64,000 nt of DNA from an uncultured Eudoraea sp. (GTDB lineage: Bacteria; Bacteroidota; Bacteroidia; Flavobacteriales; Flavobacteriaceae), in NCBI RefSeq assembly GCF_947490415.1, contig NZ_CANLGX010000001.1:930001-994000 (forward strand), in the 5' to 3' direction. Position numbers and translations under genes: made by a program. Below are positions 1 through 10,290 of this stretch, in pieces. Below the pieces are notes generated by a model that made no database searches, was not told the DNA's origin, and saw only the letters and a list, made by a program, of their open reading frames with translations. The stretch's first letter is position 1; the number at the start of each line of letters is the position of its first letter.

Positions 1-578
1 AATTCAGAGAACTCAAGGAACCCGGCACCGTAATGGAATATAATGATGTCCGTGTAAATGTACTGGCTTATGCATTGACACACGTTTGGCGAAAGCCCGT
101 TCCTGTTGTACTCAAGGAGCATATAATGGATAAAATTGGAGCTTCAACTACATGGCGCTGGTATGGCTACGAAAATGCCTGGACTGTAATTGACGGAATA
201 AAAATGAAATCTGTTACTGGCGGTGGTCATTCAGGAGCAGGAATTTTTATAAGTACAGAAGATATGGCCCGTTTTGGCTTGCTATTTCTTAATAGTGGAA
301 AATGGAACTCAGAACAGCTTCTCAGCGAGGCCTGGATACAGGAAGCAACAACCCCTTCAGTACCAAACCCTAATTATGGCTATATGTGGTGGCTTAACAA
401 TAAAGGGGATCGGCATTGGAAGGGGCTTTCAGAAGACATCTACTATGCGTCCGGTTTTGGAGGGAATTTTATTGTAATTGATAAGGCTAATAATCTGGTA
501 GTGATCACAAGATGGCTGGAACCCTCTAAGATTGGAGATTTGATGGTTCTAATTAATGGCGCAATAGAAGGGAATTAG
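1..578 (+). CDS. Serine hydrolase, beta-lactamase (CubicO) family, C-terminal part
   Basis: The reading frame is open from the window edge, so the N-terminal half with the SxxK nucleophile motif lies outside. What is visible is the C-terminal half of a beta-lactamase/penicillin-binding-like serine hydrolase: a Y-N-D motif just after the edge (family YxN position), a GGGHSGAGIFIS segment followed by the usual 'DMARFGLLFLNSGKW' helix, a YGYMWW strand, and an ASGFGGN motif where the family has its HxG/GxG oxyanion strand. Members hydrolyse peptides, esters or beta-lactams, usually in the periplasm. The substrate cannot be told. The ATG at 33 is internal to the domain and is not the real start. 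Confidence 0.85.
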   Translation, partial: FRELKEPGTVMEYNDVRVNVLAYALTHVWRKPVPVVLKEHIMDKIGASTTWRWYGYENAWTVIDGIKMKSVTGGGHSGAGIFISTEDMARFGLLFLNSGKWNSEQLLSEAWIQEATTPSVPNPNYGYMWWLNNKGDRHWKGLSEDIYYASGFGGNFIVIDKANNLVVITRWLEPSKIGDLMVLINGAIEGN

Positions 579-642
579 CATATTTTGTAATTGATAAAAC
601 CAAAAATAGCATTAAGTCATCGACTATCTGACTGGGGGAAAG

Positions 643-1800
643 TTATATTGAAGTAATGATTTCAGCCGCCTTTAAGAGGGTCTCAGTGGTCTTTGCAAAA
701 CAAATCCGTATCTGATTATTATCTACAAGATCTTTATTAAAAACTGAAATTGGGATACAGGCAATACCGAATTCTTTAACGAGTCTTTCTGCAAAATCAA
801 GATCACTTTCGTCAGTGATTTCTGCAAAATCCAATAGCTGAAAATAAGTTCCCCGAGTAGGTGTAAACTTGAATCTGGAATTTTTGATTGCTGTTAAAAA
901 CAAATCCCGTTTTTGCTGATAAAAAGGCCCTAGATCTAAGTAGTGTGCAGGGTTCTTAAGGTATTCTGCCAATGCTCTCTGAAAGGGGTGGTTAACGCAA
1001 AACACATTGAATTCATGAATTTTCTGAAATTCTTTCATTAGCTCTGCCGGCGCCACACAATAACCCATTTTCCACCCGGTTGCATGAAAAGTTTTACCAA
1101 AAGAGGCACAAACAAGGCTTCGCGAGGCTAAATCGGGGTATTTAGAAGCACTCTCGTGGATGTTATTATCAAATACAATATGTTCATACACTTCATCGCT
1201 CAATAAAATGATATTCGTGTCTTTTAGACAACTTTGGAGCATTAACATGTCGGAATTTGAAAATACCATCCCACTTGGATTATGTGGTGTATTAATGATG
1301 ACCATCCTGGTTTTGTCACTAAGATGTGATTTAAATACATCCCAATCTATAGCATAGTCCTTTCCTGTTAATTGAATTAACACAGGAATACCACCATTGG
1401 CTATTATAGCCGGTTCATAACAATCATAGGCCGGTTTAAGAACAATTACTTCGTCATTTGGCCAAACAAGTGCTGAAATAGCAGTAAAAATTGCTTGGGT
1501 AGCTCCTACTGTAATGGTTATTTCAGACTGCGGGTCGTATTTAGTTCCATATAAAAAGGCGATCTTTTCAGCAATAACCTCCTTAAGAGGATAAATACCA
1601 CCTAAAGGAGCATATTGATTATAACCCTCTTTCATTGCCTTGGTAACTAATTCTATAAGAGCGGGATCTGGTTCAAAATTGGGAAAACCCTGAGATATGT
1701 TAATGGCATTGTACTCTTTTGCGAGACCACTCATTGTGCTGAATATAGAATCAGGCAACTTTGGCAATTTGGAAGTAAGATGGTGTGCAGACGACTTCAT
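643..1800 (-). CDS. Methionine/kynurenine-type class I aminotransferase (PLP)
   Basis: A 385-residue fold-type I PLP aminotransferase. Visible motifs are the substrate-binding NTPHNPSG (Asn about 174), SDEVYEH (Asp202 and Tyr205 for the pyridine ring) and the Schiff-base lysine K236 in SFGKTFHATGWKMGY. The sequence style matches the YbdL/methionine aminotransferase and kynurenine-oxoglutarate transaminase group, which moves the amino group of methionine or aromatic amino acids to a 2-oxo acid in the cytoplasm. The exact substrate is inferred. It is monocistronic: the sdh operon terminator lies just upstream and the next gene on the left is on the other strand. Confidence 0.85.
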   Translation of the reverse strand: MKSSAHHLTSKLPKLPDSIFSTMSGLAKEYNAINISQGFPNFEPDPALIELVTKAMKEGYNQYAPLGGIYPLKEVIAEKIAFLYGTKYDPQSEITITVGATQAIFTAISALVWPNDEVIVLKPAYDCYEPAIIANGGIPVLIQLTGKDYAIDWDVFKSHLSDKTRMVIINTPHNPSGMVFSNSDMLMLQSCLKDTNIILLSDEVYEHIVFDNNIHESASKYPDLASRSLVCASFGKTFHATGWKMGYCVAPAELMKEFQKIHEFNVFCVNHPFQRALAEYLKNPAHYLDLGPFYQQKRDLFLTAIKNSRFKFTPTRGTYFQLLDFAEITDESDLDFAERLVKEFGIACIPISVFNKDLVDNNQIRICFAKTTETLLKAAEIITSI

Positions 1801-1852
1801 AGCAGATTAGTTATGGTAAAAATAGCAAAAAAGATACGGGATATTCCAAATA

Positions 1853-1882
1853 AAAATCCCGGATAGAATTATCCGGGATTTT
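1853..1882 (-). terminator. Intrinsic terminator of the sdhCAB operon
   Basis: Perfect 12-bp arms (AAAATCCCGGAT and ATCCGGGATTTT) around a 6-nt loop. The hairpin is 21 bp past the sdhB stop on the minus strand, and its outer A/T pairs give a U-tract in either direction. It separates sdhB from the aminotransferase gene. Confidence 0.85.
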
Positions 1883-1903
1883 AGAAATATATACACTTTT
1901 CTT

Positions 1904-2650
1904 CTAGCCTTTTATTGAGGCGCCTAAATACTCTCTATTCATTCTGGCAATATTATCCAAAGAAATGCCTTTTGGGCATTCTATCTCACATGCACCCGTA
2001 TTTGTGCAGTTTCCGAAGCCTTCCAGATCCATCTGGCGCACCATATTTTGTACGCGTTCTGTCGCTTCTATTCTTCCTTGAGGTAATAAGGCAAACTGGG
2101 ATACTTTGGCAGAAGTAAATAACATGGCGCTGGCATTTTTACAAGCTGCCACACATGCTCCACAACCAATACAAGCAGCCGCGTTAAATGCCTTATCGGC
2201 ATTGTCTTTCCTTATCGGGATGGAATTAGCATCAACTGTTCTGCCAGAAGTGTTCACAGAAATAAAACCACCAGCCTGTTGAATGCGTTCAAAAGCATTT
2301 CTGTCTACAATCAAATCTTTGATTACCGGAAAAGCTTTAGCCCTAAAGGGTTCAATTACTATCGTATCCCCGTCCTTGAAACTTCGCATATGAAGTTGAC
2401 ATGCGGTGATAAGTCTGTCCGGACCATGAGGTCGTCCGTTGATTTGAAGAGAACATGTACCGCAGATCCCTTCGCGGCAATCATGGTCAAATTCAATAGG
2501 CACCTCCCCTTTCGATATTAAATCCTCATTTAATATATCCAGCATTTCCAGGAAGGACATATCACCTTCAATACCATCCATAGTATAGTCTACTATTTTT
2601 CCTTTTGAGGAAGCATCTTTTTGACGCCATATTTTAAGATAAATCTTCAT
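1904..2650 (-). CDS. sdhB: Succinate dehydrogenase/fumarate reductase iron-sulfur subunit
   Basis: Electron-transfer subunit of respiratory complex II on the inner face of the cytoplasmic membrane. At 248 residues it has the N-terminal [2Fe-2S] ferredoxin domain with Cys58, Cys63, Cys66 and Cys84. The C-terminal domain carries [11 protein letters not shown] (Cys160, 163, 166, 170) and Cys215, 221 and 225, the ligands of the [4Fe-4S] and [3Fe-4S] clusters. It is the last gene of sdhCAB and starts 6 bp after sdhA ends. Whether it mainly oxidises succinate or reduces fumarate cannot be read from the sequence; an aerobic flavobacterium favours succinate oxidation. Confidence 0.97.
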   Translation of the reverse strand: MKIYLKIWRQKDASSKGKIVDYTMDGIEGDMSFLEMLDILNEDLISKGEVPIEFDHDCREGICGTCSLQINGRPHGPDRLITACQLHMRSFKDGDTIVIEPFRAKAFPVIKDLIVDRNAFERIQQAGGFISVNTSGRTVDANSIPIRKDNADKAFNAAACIGCGACVAACKNASAMLFTSAKVSQFALLPQGRIEATERVQNMVRQMDLEGFGNCTNTGACEIECPKGISLDNIARMNREYLGASIKG

Positions 2651-2656
2651 AGCTTA

Positions 2657-4660
2657 TTATTTATAGGAACGCGTCTTTAATTCAATATTTTCATAAATCA
2701 AATTCTCTTTATGCAGTTTGGCGTCTTTTGGTTCTCCTTTATATTCCCAGGCTGACACAAATTTGAAATTTTTGTCATCACGTAACGCTTCCCCTTCAGG
2801 AGTTTGATATTCTTCTCTAAAATGACCCCCACAAGATTCATTTCGCTCCAAAGCATCCATTGCAAAAAGCTCCCCAATCTCTAAGAAATCCGCTACACGG
2901 CCTGCTTTTTCTAATTCCTGATTTTTGTCATCTGCAGCTCCGGGCACTTTGACATTCTCCCAGAAATCCTTTCTTAAAGCGGCAATGTCTTCAATAGCTT
3001 CTTTTAATCCTTTGGCATTACGAGACATACCACATTTATTCCACATGATTTTACCAAGCTTTTTGTGATAGTAATCAACAGAATGAATTCCCTTTGCAGA
3101 CATTAATCTATTGATCTTGTCTAAAACATCCTTCTCGGCCTTATCAAATTCTTCGGAATCAGTTGGTATAGGCCCCGTACGGATATCATCGGCTAGGAAA
3201 TCACCAATAGTATACGGTAAAACAAAGTAACCATCTGCCAAACCTTGCATTAACGCAGATGCTCCAAGCCTGTTTGCTCCATGGTCACTGAAATTGGCCT
3301 CGCCTGCTGCATAACATCCGGGAATCGTAGTCTGCAAATTGTAATCAACCCATAACCCTCCCATAGTGTAATGTACCGCAGGATAGATCATCATAGGGGT
3401 TTTATATGGATTCTCATCCACAATTTTTTCATACATCTGGAATAAATTTCCATATTTGGCTTCTACAACCTCTTCTCCAAGTTTTCTTATATGTGCGTTA
3501 TCGGCATCTTTTAGACCTGATGTGAGCGCTTTTTCTTTTCCATACCGCATTATGGCGGCATCAAAATCCAGAAAAACTGCTTCTCCTGTTTTATTTACTC
3601 CATATCCTGCATCACAACGTTCTTTTGCCGCTCTTGAAGCGACATCGCGAGGCACGAGATTGCCAAAAGCGGGATATCTGCGTTCTAAATAGTAATCCCT
3701 GTCTTCTTCTTTTAATTGAGTGGGCTTTAATTTTCCTTCGCGGATGGCCTTAGCGTCATCTAATTTTTTTGGCACCCATATCCTTCCGTCGTTCCTAAGA
3801 GATTCCGACATTAAAGTGAGTTTGGATTGATGTTCTCCTGAAACCGGGATGCAGGTAGGATGGATCTGTGTATAGCAAGGGTTCGCAAAAAAAGCGCCTC
3901 TGCGATGCGTACGCCAGGCAGCCATTACATTTGCACCCATACAATAGGTAGAAAGGAAAAATAAATTTCCATACCCCCCTGAAGCTATGACAACTGCATG
4001 TGCCGAATGTCTTTCTATTTCTCCTGTAATCAGGTTTCTTGCTATAATCCCTCTGGCTTTACCATCAACAATTACCAAATCCAGCATTTCATGCCTGGTA
4101 TATGACTTAATCTTGCCACGATGTATTTGCCGGTTCATTGCCGCATATGCTCCTAGTAAGAGTTGCTGTCCAGTTTGTCCCTTGGCATAAAAAGTCCTGG
4201 AAACCAAAACACCACCAAAGGATCTGTTATCTAAAAGGCCACCATAATCACGTGCGAATGGCACTCCCTGAGAAACGCATTGATCTATAATATTTCCCGA
4301 AACTTCAGCTAAGCGATAGACGTTAGCCTCCCGGGACCTGTAGTCGCCACCCTTTACCGTGTCATAAAATAGCCTGTAATCGCTGTCACCATCACCCTGA
4401 TAATTTTTCGAAGCATTTATTCCGCCTTGTGCAGCTATAGAATGTGCCCTTCTGGGAGAGTCCTGGTAACAAAAAGTTTTAACATTGTAACCCAATTCTG
4501 CGAGCGAAGCAGCCGCAGAACCTCCGGCAAGACCGGTACCAACAATAATGATGTCGATATTTCTTTTATTGGCAGGATTTACTAAATCTATTTCATTTTT
4601 ATGTTTTGTCCATTTGTCAGCCAAAGGCCCGGATGGAATTTTAGAATCAAGAATGCCCAT
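2657..4660 (-). CDS. sdhA: Succinate dehydrogenase/fumarate reductase flavoprotein subunit
   Basis: Catalytic subunit of complex II, 667 residues, the usual length of the Bacteroidetes B-type enzyme. It shows the FAD-binding [18 protein letters not shown] motif near residue 41, the [13 protein letters not shown] motif whose His carries covalent 8-alpha-histidyl FAD, and the substrate-domain HPT and R-x-G-A-S-A motifs ([27 protein letters not shown]). It interconverts succinate and fumarate and passes electrons to SdhB. It lies 2 bp downstream of sdhC and 6 bp upstream of sdhB. Confidence 0.97.
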   Translation of the reverse strand: MGILDSKIPSGPLADKWTKHKNEIDLVNPANKRNIDIIIVGTGLAGGSAAASLAELGYNVKTFCYQDSPRRAHSIAAQGGINASKNYQGDGDSDYRLFYDTVKGGDYRSREANVYRLAEVSGNIIDQCVSQGVPFARDYGGLLDNRSFGGVLVSRTFYAKGQTGQQLLLGAYAAMNRQIHRGKIKSYTRHEMLDLVIVDGKARGIIARNLITGEIERHSAHAVVIASGGYGNLFFLSTYCMGANVMAAWRTHRRGAFFANPCYTQIHPTCIPVSGEHQSKLTLMSESLRNDGRIWVPKKLDDAKAIREGKLKPTQLKEEDRDYYLERRYPAFGNLVPRDVASRAAKERCDAGYGVNKTGEAVFLDFDAAIMRYGKEKALTSGLKDADNAHIRKLGEEVVEAKYGNLFQMYEKIVDENPYKTPMMIYPAVHYTMGGLWVDYNLQTTIPGCYAAGEANFSDHGANRLGASALMQGLADGYFVLPYTIGDFLADDIRTGPIPTDSEEFDKAEKDVLDKINRLMSAKGIHSVDYYHKKLGKIMWNKCGMSRNAKGLKEAIEDIAALRKDFWENVKVPGAADDKNQELEKAGRVADFLEIGELFAMDALERNESCGGHFREEYQTPEGEALRDDKNFKFVSAWEYKGEPKDAKLHKENLIYENIELKTRSYK

Positions 4661-4662
4661 AA

Positions 4663-5331
4663 TTAATGCGTTATAGGGTTAAGATGATGATATATAGCAA
4701 TAAAGACAAATGCCAAAGGAATTACTATTGCATAGATCTTGGTAAATGATTTTATAGACGGGGTATACTTATTGTTTAAACCCATACTTTGAAAAGATGA
4801 GGCAAAGCCATGCCATAAATGGAGGCTGAGCAATCCGAAAGAAACAATATAAAGAAGAGTTCTCCACATGGGAGCAAATTTCTCCACAGTTTCCGCATAA
4901 TAACGTGTAGGGTCTTCAGGATTGGCCTCTATATATTTGTAAGTCATTTCATGAATCCAAAAGTCATAAAAGTGCAAGCCCAGAAAGGCAAGGACAACCA
5001 GACCGGTGATTATCATGTTACGTGAAACCCATGGAGCGTTAGCAGCTCCTTTGTATTTGGTGTATTTAATTGAACGTGCCTGTGTGTTTTGAATCTCAAG
5101 AACTATTCCCATTACAAAATGCACTATAACGCCAATTATCAACACGGGCTGCATTATATATTGCACCAGAACATTATAGCCCATAAAATGGGACCATTGG
5201 TTAAAAGTGTCGGGGGAAATTACAGAGGTTAAATTAATGGTTACATGAAGCGCCAAAAACAATACCAAAAAAAGACCCGAAAGTGCCATTACCACTTTTC
5301 GGGCTATGGACGATTTAATCAGTGAACTCAT
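4663..5331 (-). CDS. sdhC: Succinate dehydrogenase cytochrome b subunit (single large anchor)
   Basis: Membrane anchor and quinone site of complex II. At 222 residues with five hydrophobic segments it is the single-subunit B-type diheme cytochrome b seen in Bacteroidetes, Wolinella and Bacillus, so no sdhD is expected. Candidate haem-ligand histidines sit in the helices (for example in [25 protein letters not shown] and LHLWHGF). First gene of sdhCAB, with a good promoter about 20 bp upstream of its ATG. Confidence 0.94.
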   Translation of the reverse strand: MSSLIKSSIARKVVMALSGLFLVLFLALHVTINLTSVISPDTFNQWSHFMGYNVLVQYIMQPVLIIGVIVHFVMGIVLEIQNTQARSIKYTKYKGAANAPWVSRNMIITGLVVLAFLGLHFYDFWIHEMTYKYIEANPEDPTRYYAETVEKFAPMWRTLLYIVSFGLLSLHLWHGFASSFQSMGLNNKYTPSIKSFTKIYAIVIPLAFVFIAIYHHLNPITH

Positions 5332-5350
5332 TAGTTATAGTTTAGGGGAC

Positions 5351-5381
5351 CAAATTTAAGTCAAGAGGAAATCATTAACAA
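5351..5381 (-). promoter_or_regulatory. Promoter of sdhCAB (Bacteroidetes -33/-7 type)
   Basis: Read on the minus strand, TTG (5381-5379) is separated by 20 nt from TAAATTTG (5358-5351), matching the Bacteroidetes sigma-A consensus TTG-N19-21-TAnnTTTG. The -7 box ends 19 bp before the sdhC ATG. Confidence 0.65.
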
Positions 5382-5515
5382 ATTTCCTGACCTATTAGAA
5401 TGGTATTTAGATTGATTTTAAGAGAATACAAAGAGTTTTATTGACATTGGTAAAGAAAACTATGGTAAACCAATAAAAAAGAGAGCTAATATGAGTTTAT
5501 GGAATATGATTAATA

Positions 5516-5920
5516 TTATTCTTTTTCAATTTTTACTCCCATATCTGCCAACTGTATGGTGAGGGAGTTTGTAGAGAGTTGTACTTCAATCAAGGATAAA
5601 ATTAAAGAAACCATTAGGGCAAGGAGACTAATACCAAAGATGAAGTTGGCCCAGAAATCTTGTTCTATATAGATCAGAAACATAGTAATGGCACTGAACA
5701 GGAAACTTAATATTGCAACAGCCTGCATATTCTTTATGATTTTAAGCCGTCTTTCTAATTGCCTCACCTGTATACCCAATCCGCGTGATGCCTTTTCCTG
5801 ATATTGTTTATGCAATTGACGTATAAGTGCTGCTATTGCCAAATATCGGGCATTGTAAGCCAACATACTTAGCGAAATGGCAGGAAATAAAAGTGCCGGG
5901 ATACTTAGCGTTAATTCCAT
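5516..5920 (-). CDS. DUF2721 family membrane protein
   Basis: A 134-residue protein with the N-terminal signature of DUF2721 (LSIPALLFPAISLSMLAYNARYLA), a charged middle with arginines and lysines (LERRLKIIKN) and two further hydrophobic segments. It should be an inner-membrane protein with about three transmembrane helices. No biochemical role is established for the family. The downstream end of the VPS10-like gene's neighbour lies only 11 bp from its start, so it may be co-transcribed from the larger gene upstream. Confidence 0.75.
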   Translation of the reverse strand: MELTLSIPALLFPAISLSMLAYNARYLAIAALIRQLHKQYQEKASRGLGIQVRQLERRLKIIKNMQAVAILSFLFSAITMFLIYIEQDFWANFIFGISLLALMVSLILSLIEVQLSTNSLTIQLADMGVKIEKE

Positions 5921-5931
5921 ATAATTTAAGT

Positions 5932-8781
5932 TTAATCAATTTTAAATTTAATTTTTTGACTTGCTGTGCCTGAAGAAATTTCTACCTCATAGGCCCCAAT
6001 GGGTAAATAGGTTTTACCATCTTTGGCCGTTTTAAGCTTCACTTTATTTTTTTTCAAATAGTTCAGTTTTCCTTTCTTGGAAAATGCGACATCAAAAGAC
6101 ATAATATTTAAACCTTTGTCTGCCTTAAGCACGGACTCACTTACTATAGTTTTATCTGAAGAAAAAACTTTTGCCGAGTAATCTGTTGATTTTTTCGAAT
6201 AAAACACAATGTCCAATCCGGGAGTATTTGGTTTTGACCAGGAGCTGTATGGATTGCCCCATCTTTGCGAGTATTTTAGGTTATCTGGTTTAAAAATATG
6301 CAATTCCCTGGCAAGGATATCTTCGTTCATTTCCTGTAAACATGAAATATTTGTTTTATAGATGCTTCTTCCATGGGTTCCTACCAACAGATCTTTAGCT
6401 TCTGGCTGAATTACCAAATCGTGCACAGCGACGTTGGGAATTCCGTTTTGAAATAATTCCCAGGAATTACCTTGATTGACTGACATGTATAATCCGTTGT
6501 CCGTACCTATAAATAAGAGATTTTCATTTTCAGGATCTTCAATTATTACATTTACCGGTGAAGCAGGAATACTGGAAGCAATATTTTTCCACGAATTACC
6601 GTAGTCATTGCTCATATAAACATAGGGCGTAAAATCATCCATGCGGTATCCATTGAGGGTGACGTATATCCGTTCTTTTTTATGTTTGGAGGCTGCGACC
6701 CTGCTGACCCAGAGATTTTTCGGAAGCTCACCTGATATCAAATTCCAGTTGCCGCCACCGTTTTTAGAAATATGAACGAGTCCGTCATCACTACCTGTAT
6801 AAATCAAACCAAATTTTAAGGGAGATTCACTTATAGTTGTTAGCGTACCATATGCTACATTTCCTTTTTTTCCTCCCTGCGTAAGATCGTCAGAAATTAC
6901 TTCCCAGTCCTTCCCCTGATTAAGTGAACGGTGAAGTTTGTTACTCCCCAGGTATAGAATATCCTGATTATGTGCAGAGAGCAATATTGGCGTTTGCCAA
7001 TTAAAGCGGTAAGCTTGCTCACCTAATTCATGTTTGGGCCTTATGCTGGTGGTTTTATCTTCATTTAAAGCAAGGCGAAAATAATTACCAAACTGAAATC
7101 CGGTATAAACAATATTTGAATTTCTGTTGTCTACCTGAACCTGCATCCCATCTCCTCCAAGAATCATTTTCCACGGGTATTGTCCAACCTGTTGCCATTT
7201 GCTATTCTCAACAGAATTGTGGGCGCCTCTCCATACCCCATTATCCTGAAGCCCGCCATAGACATTATAAGGCTTCTCATGGTCAATATTAATCGCGTAG
7301 AATTGGCCTACGGACGGGGTATTATTTTTAATCCAGTTAGCTCCGTCATCATATGAGATATTTACTCCACCATCATTTCCATTAATTAGATGTCCTGGTT
7401 TTTTAGGATTTACCCATAAAGCGTGATGGTCTGCATGCACATTATCCCCATCAATTGAAGTGAAGGTTTTACCACCATCATCAGACTTTATAATAGGTAC
7501 ACCTCCCAAATAAATTTTATTTTTATCAGTGGCATCTACTCTGATCTGCGCAAAATAATACCCATAGCTATAAAAAAGATCATCAATATATTCTTCATTT
7601 CTTTTATTCCAGGTTAGTCCTCCATCTTCACTTCTATATACCTCAGCACCGACAACAGGGGGATCAAATAGTGAAGAATTGGAAGTTTCAAGATAGCGGG
7701 CAAGATCCTGAGGTTTAGCAGTGCCGCTTTGAATAAGCTGTTTTACATTTTCAGCCTTGTATTTTTCCTGAAACCCATTTCTTTTTAGGTACTTATCAAG
7801 TTCTTTATTATCCAGTTTTAGAAAAGTGTCGACAGTCATGGACTTAAAATCATCTTTAGTTAGTCCGTCGGATTCTTCAGGATCAATTTCCTTTTTTGTT
7901 CTTCGAAACTGACTGTCGAGGACTGCATACACGGTATTTTCATCATAAATTGTTAATCCAATACGCCCAATATTTTCACCAGAGGGGAATCCACTATTCC
8001 CACCACTTATCTTGGTCCAGTTACTACCACCATCTATACTCTTATAAATGCCGGAACCACTACCGTTACCTTTAAAATTCCAGGCTTTGCGATCTTTTTC
8101 CCAGGCTGCCGCATAAATGATATTAAAATTCCCGGGAACAAAGGCCAGGTCGATAATACCAGTAGCTTCATTTATATAAAGAGTTTTTTCCCAGGTAGAA
8201 CCTCCATCTGAAGTCTTATAAATTCCGCGCTCCTCATTATTGGTGTACAAATGGCCGGTTACACCCACAACCAACTCATTGGGATTATTGGGGTTTATCA
8301 CAATCCTACCAATATGCTGCGAATCTAAAAGCCCTTTATTTACCCAGGATTTACCCTTGTCATTAGATTTTAGAAGACCAATTCCGGCATAGGATGAACG
8401 TGAAGCATTGTTCTCACCGGTTCCTACCCAAATGGTCCCGGAACTCCAATCGATTGCAATATCTCCAATATTTTGTGTAGCGGAATTATCCATTACTGGG
8501 GAAAATGTGGTGCCATTATTATTTGTATGCCAAAGACCGCCCGAGGCATAGGCTGCATAAAATTCGGTAGGATCATCAGGATTTACATCAATATCTACAA
8601 CTCTTCCACTCATTATTGTGGGGCCTATACTAGAGAAAGGAATATTTTTAACAAGCGAATTAGCCTCCATTTGCTTTTTGAGCATAAGCGCTTCTTCAAT
8701 ATTTTGTGATTGCTCTGATATGGATTGAGCGGTACTTATAAAAAAAACGAAAAATGCAATTAGAGGATGATAAAATTTCAT
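5932..8781 (-). CDS. Large VPS10/BNR-repeat beta-propeller protein, exported
   Basis: A 949-residue secreted protein. After the signal peptide (MKFYHPLIAFFVFFISTAQS) comes a long series of sortilin/VPS10-type BNR repeats with Asp-box patterns such as S-x-D-x-G-x-S/T-W (SNDKGKSW, TSDGGSTWEK, SIDGGSNWTK, SEDGGLTWNK, SNDYGNSW). This fold binds or cleaves glycans or peptides; bacterial members are often annotated 'glycosyl hydrolase' without proof. A shorter Ig-like C-terminus follows. I chose the ATG at 8781 because it opens a standard signal peptide and because the longer in-frame start at 8817 lies inside the likely -7 promoter box. A paralogue begins at 61743. Confidence 0.85.
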   Translation of the reverse strand: MKFYHPLIAFFVFFISTAQSISEQSQNIEEALMLKKQMEANSLVKNIPFSSIGPTIMSGRVVDIDVNPDDPTEFYAAYASGGLWHTNNNGTTFSPVMDNSATQNIGDIAIDWSSGTIWVGTGENNASRSSYAGIGLLKSNDKGKSWVNKGLLDSQHIGRIVINPNNPNELVVGVTGHLYTNNEERGIYKTSDGGSTWEKTLYINEATGIIDLAFVPGNFNIIYAAAWEKDRKAWNFKGNGSGSGIYKSIDGGSNWTKISGGNSGFPSGENIGRIGLTIYDENTVYAVLDSQFRRTKKEIDPEESDGLTKDDFKSMTVDTFLKLDNKELDKYLKRNGFQEKYKAENVKQLIQSGTAKPQDLARYLETSNSSLFDPPVVGAEVYRSEDGGLTWNKRNEEYIDDLFYSYGYYFAQIRVDATDKNKIYLGGVPIIKSDDGGKTFTSIDGDNVHADHHALWVNPKKPGHLINGNDGGVNISYDDGANWIKNNTPSVGQFYAINIDHEKPYNVYGGLQDNGVWRGAHNSVENSKWQQVGQYPWKMILGGDGMQVQVDNRNSNIVYTGFQFGNYFRLALNEDKTTSIRPKHELGEQAYRFNWQTPILLSAHNQDILYLGSNKLHRSLNQGKDWEVISDDLTQGGKKGNVAYGTLTTISESPLKFGLIYTGSDDGLVHISKNGGGNWNLISGELPKNLWVSRVAASKHKKERIYVTLNGYRMDDFTPYVYMSNDYGNSWKNIASSIPASPVNVIIEDPENENLLFIGTDNGLYMSVNQGNSWELFQNGIPNVAVHDLVIQPEAKDLLVGTHGRSIYKTNISCLQEMNEDILARELHIFKPDNLKYSQRWGNPYSSWSKPNTPGLDIVFYSKKSTDYSAKVFSSDKTIVSESVLKADKGLNIMSFDVAFSKKGKLNYLKKNKVKLKTAKDGKTYLPIGAYEVEISSGTASQKIKFKID

Positions 8782-8814
8782 GGATATGAAAATATGAATT
8801 TGTGGTTGTGCAGA

Positions 8815-8822
8815 CAAAAATA
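8815..8822 (-). promoter_or_regulatory. Candidate -7 box for the VPS10/BNR gene
   Basis: TATTTTTG on the minus strand, 33 bp before the chosen ATG, matches TAnnTTTG. No clear TTG is seen at the usual -33 distance, so this is weaker than the sdh or pepP promoters. Confidence 0.4.
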
Positions 8823-8900
8823 TATTGATAGACTTCTATTTTTTAATGATTTTTCGAGGAATTATTCGAGTCTGAATATTTCTTAATTTGATCTTCCTTT

Positions 8901-8930
8901 TTGAAGTAAACATGCTTATGCCTATTTTTG
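8901..8930 (+). promoter_or_regulatory. Promoter of the aminopeptidase P gene
   Basis: TTG at 8901-8903, 19 nt spacer, TATTTTTG at 8923-8930. This fits the Bacteroidetes consensus well and also rules against the upstream in-frame TTG at 8928 as the start codon, since that codon lies inside the -7 box. Confidence 0.65.
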
Positions 8931-8948
8931 AGGAAAGTACGTTGTTTT

Positions 8949-10241
8949 ATGAAATATGAACAAATAAAAAGTGAGTTGTTTAAGAAGAATCGCGCAAAAT
9001 TCATGGCTCAGATGAAGCCAAGGAGTATAGCGATTTTTAATTCCAACGACATCTACCCTATTAGTGCCGACAGCACCATGCCCTTTCAACAACATAGAGA
9101 TATTTTATACCTGAGTGGTGTAGATCAGGAAGAATCCATCCTTTTGCTTTTTCCAGATGCTATTGATAAAAAAAGCAGGGAGATATTATTCGTTAGGGAA
9201 ACGAACGAACACATAGCAATCTGGGAAGGAGCGAAGTTAGATAAGGATCAGGCAACTGCAGTTTCAGGGATAGAATCTGTACATTGGTTAACAGATTTTG
9301 ACAAGGTATTTTTTGGTCTAATGACTGAAGCTGAGTGTATTTATTTTAATACCAATGAGCATTATAGACAGTCAGTAGAGACTCAAACCAGGGAGGACCG
9401 TTTTATTTTAAAATGCAAAAATGATTTTCCGGCACACGGTGTGGCTAAGAGTAATCCCATTTTACAGCAGATAAGAGGAGTAAAGGAACCTGAGGAAATT
9501 GAATTAATCCAGAAAGCCTGTAATATAACTGAAAAAGGTTACCGCCGCATATTGAAATTTTTAAAACCAGGTATTTGGGAATATGAATTGGAAGCCGAAT
9601 ATCTACACGAATTTATACGTAATCGCTCAAAAGGATTTGCGTATACACCAATTATAGCCTCGGGGAATAATGCTAACGTTTTGCACTACATAGAAAATAA
9701 CAACCAATGTAAAGACGGCGACTTAATCCTGATGGATGTAGGAGCTGAATATGCAAATTACTCAAGTGACATGACCCGGACCGTTCCGGTAAATGGTAAA
9801 TTTACCGAAAGGCAGCGCCAGGTTTACGAAGCGGTACTTCGGGTTAAAAATGAAGCAACTAATATGTTGGTGCCTGGAACTTTATGGGCGGAATATCATA
9901 TAGAGGTGGGCAAAATAATGACTTCTGAACTTATTGGCTTAGGATTACTTGATAAAGCTGATGTTCAAAATGAGAATAAGGACTGGCCCGCTTATAAAAA
10001 ATACTTTATGCACGGCACGAGTCACCATATGGGATTAGACACCCATGATTATGGAGCACTAAAAACACCTATGAAGCCGAACATGGTCTTTACTGTAGAG
10101 CCGGGGATTTATATTCCAGATGAGAAGATGGGTATCCGTTTGGAAGATGATGTAGTTATTAAGGAAAAAGGGACTCCATTTAATCTAATGCAAAATATCC
10201 CAATTGAAGTTGATGAGATTGAAGATCTTATGAATAAGTAA
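8949..10241 (+). CDS. pepP: Xaa-Pro aminopeptidase (M24B, aminopeptidase P)
   Basis: A 430-residue cytoplasmic metallopeptidase that removes N-terminal residues preceding proline. It has the N-terminal aminopeptidase P domain (PFQQHRDILYLSG) and the C-terminal 'pita-bread' M24 domain. The dinuclear metal ligands are visible in order: the two aspartates in DVGAEYANYSSDMTRT, His in HGTSHHMGLDTHD, Glu in TVEPGIYIP and Glu in GIRLEDDVVI. The ATG at 8949 is preferred over an upstream TTG because of family alignment and promoter position. Confidence 0.93.
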   Translation: MKYEQIKSELFKKNRAKFMAQMKPRSIAIFNSNDIYPISADSTMPFQQHRDILYLSGVDQEESILLLFPDAIDKKSREILFVRETNEHIAIWEGAKLDKDQATAVSGIESVHWLTDFDKVFFGLMTEAECIYFNTNEHYRQSVETQTREDRFILKCKNDFPAHGVAKSNPILQQIRGVKEPEEIELIQKACNITEKGYRRILKFLKPGIWEYELEAEYLHEFIRNRSKGFAYTPIIASGNNANVLHYIENNNQCKDGDLILMDVGAEYANYSSDMTRTVPVNGKFTERQRQVYEAVLRVKNEATNMLVPGTLWAEYHIEVGKIMTSELIGLGLLDKADVQNENKDWPAYKKYFMHGTSHHMGLDTHDYGALKTPMKPNMVFTVEPGIYIPDEKMGIRLEDDVVIKEKGTPFNLMQNIPIEVDEIEDLMNK

Positions 10242-10273
10242 TTCAAAAGGCTAACTCCGGATTATCTTTTGAA
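10242..10273. terminator. Possible bidirectional terminator between pepP and brnQ
   Basis: Inverted arms TTCAAAAG (10242-10249) and CTTTTGAA (10266-10273) around a 16-nt loop in the gap between two convergent genes. There is no GC-rich stem, so the call is weak. Confidence 0.3.
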
Positions 10274-10290
10274 GGCACGAGTGATTTGCA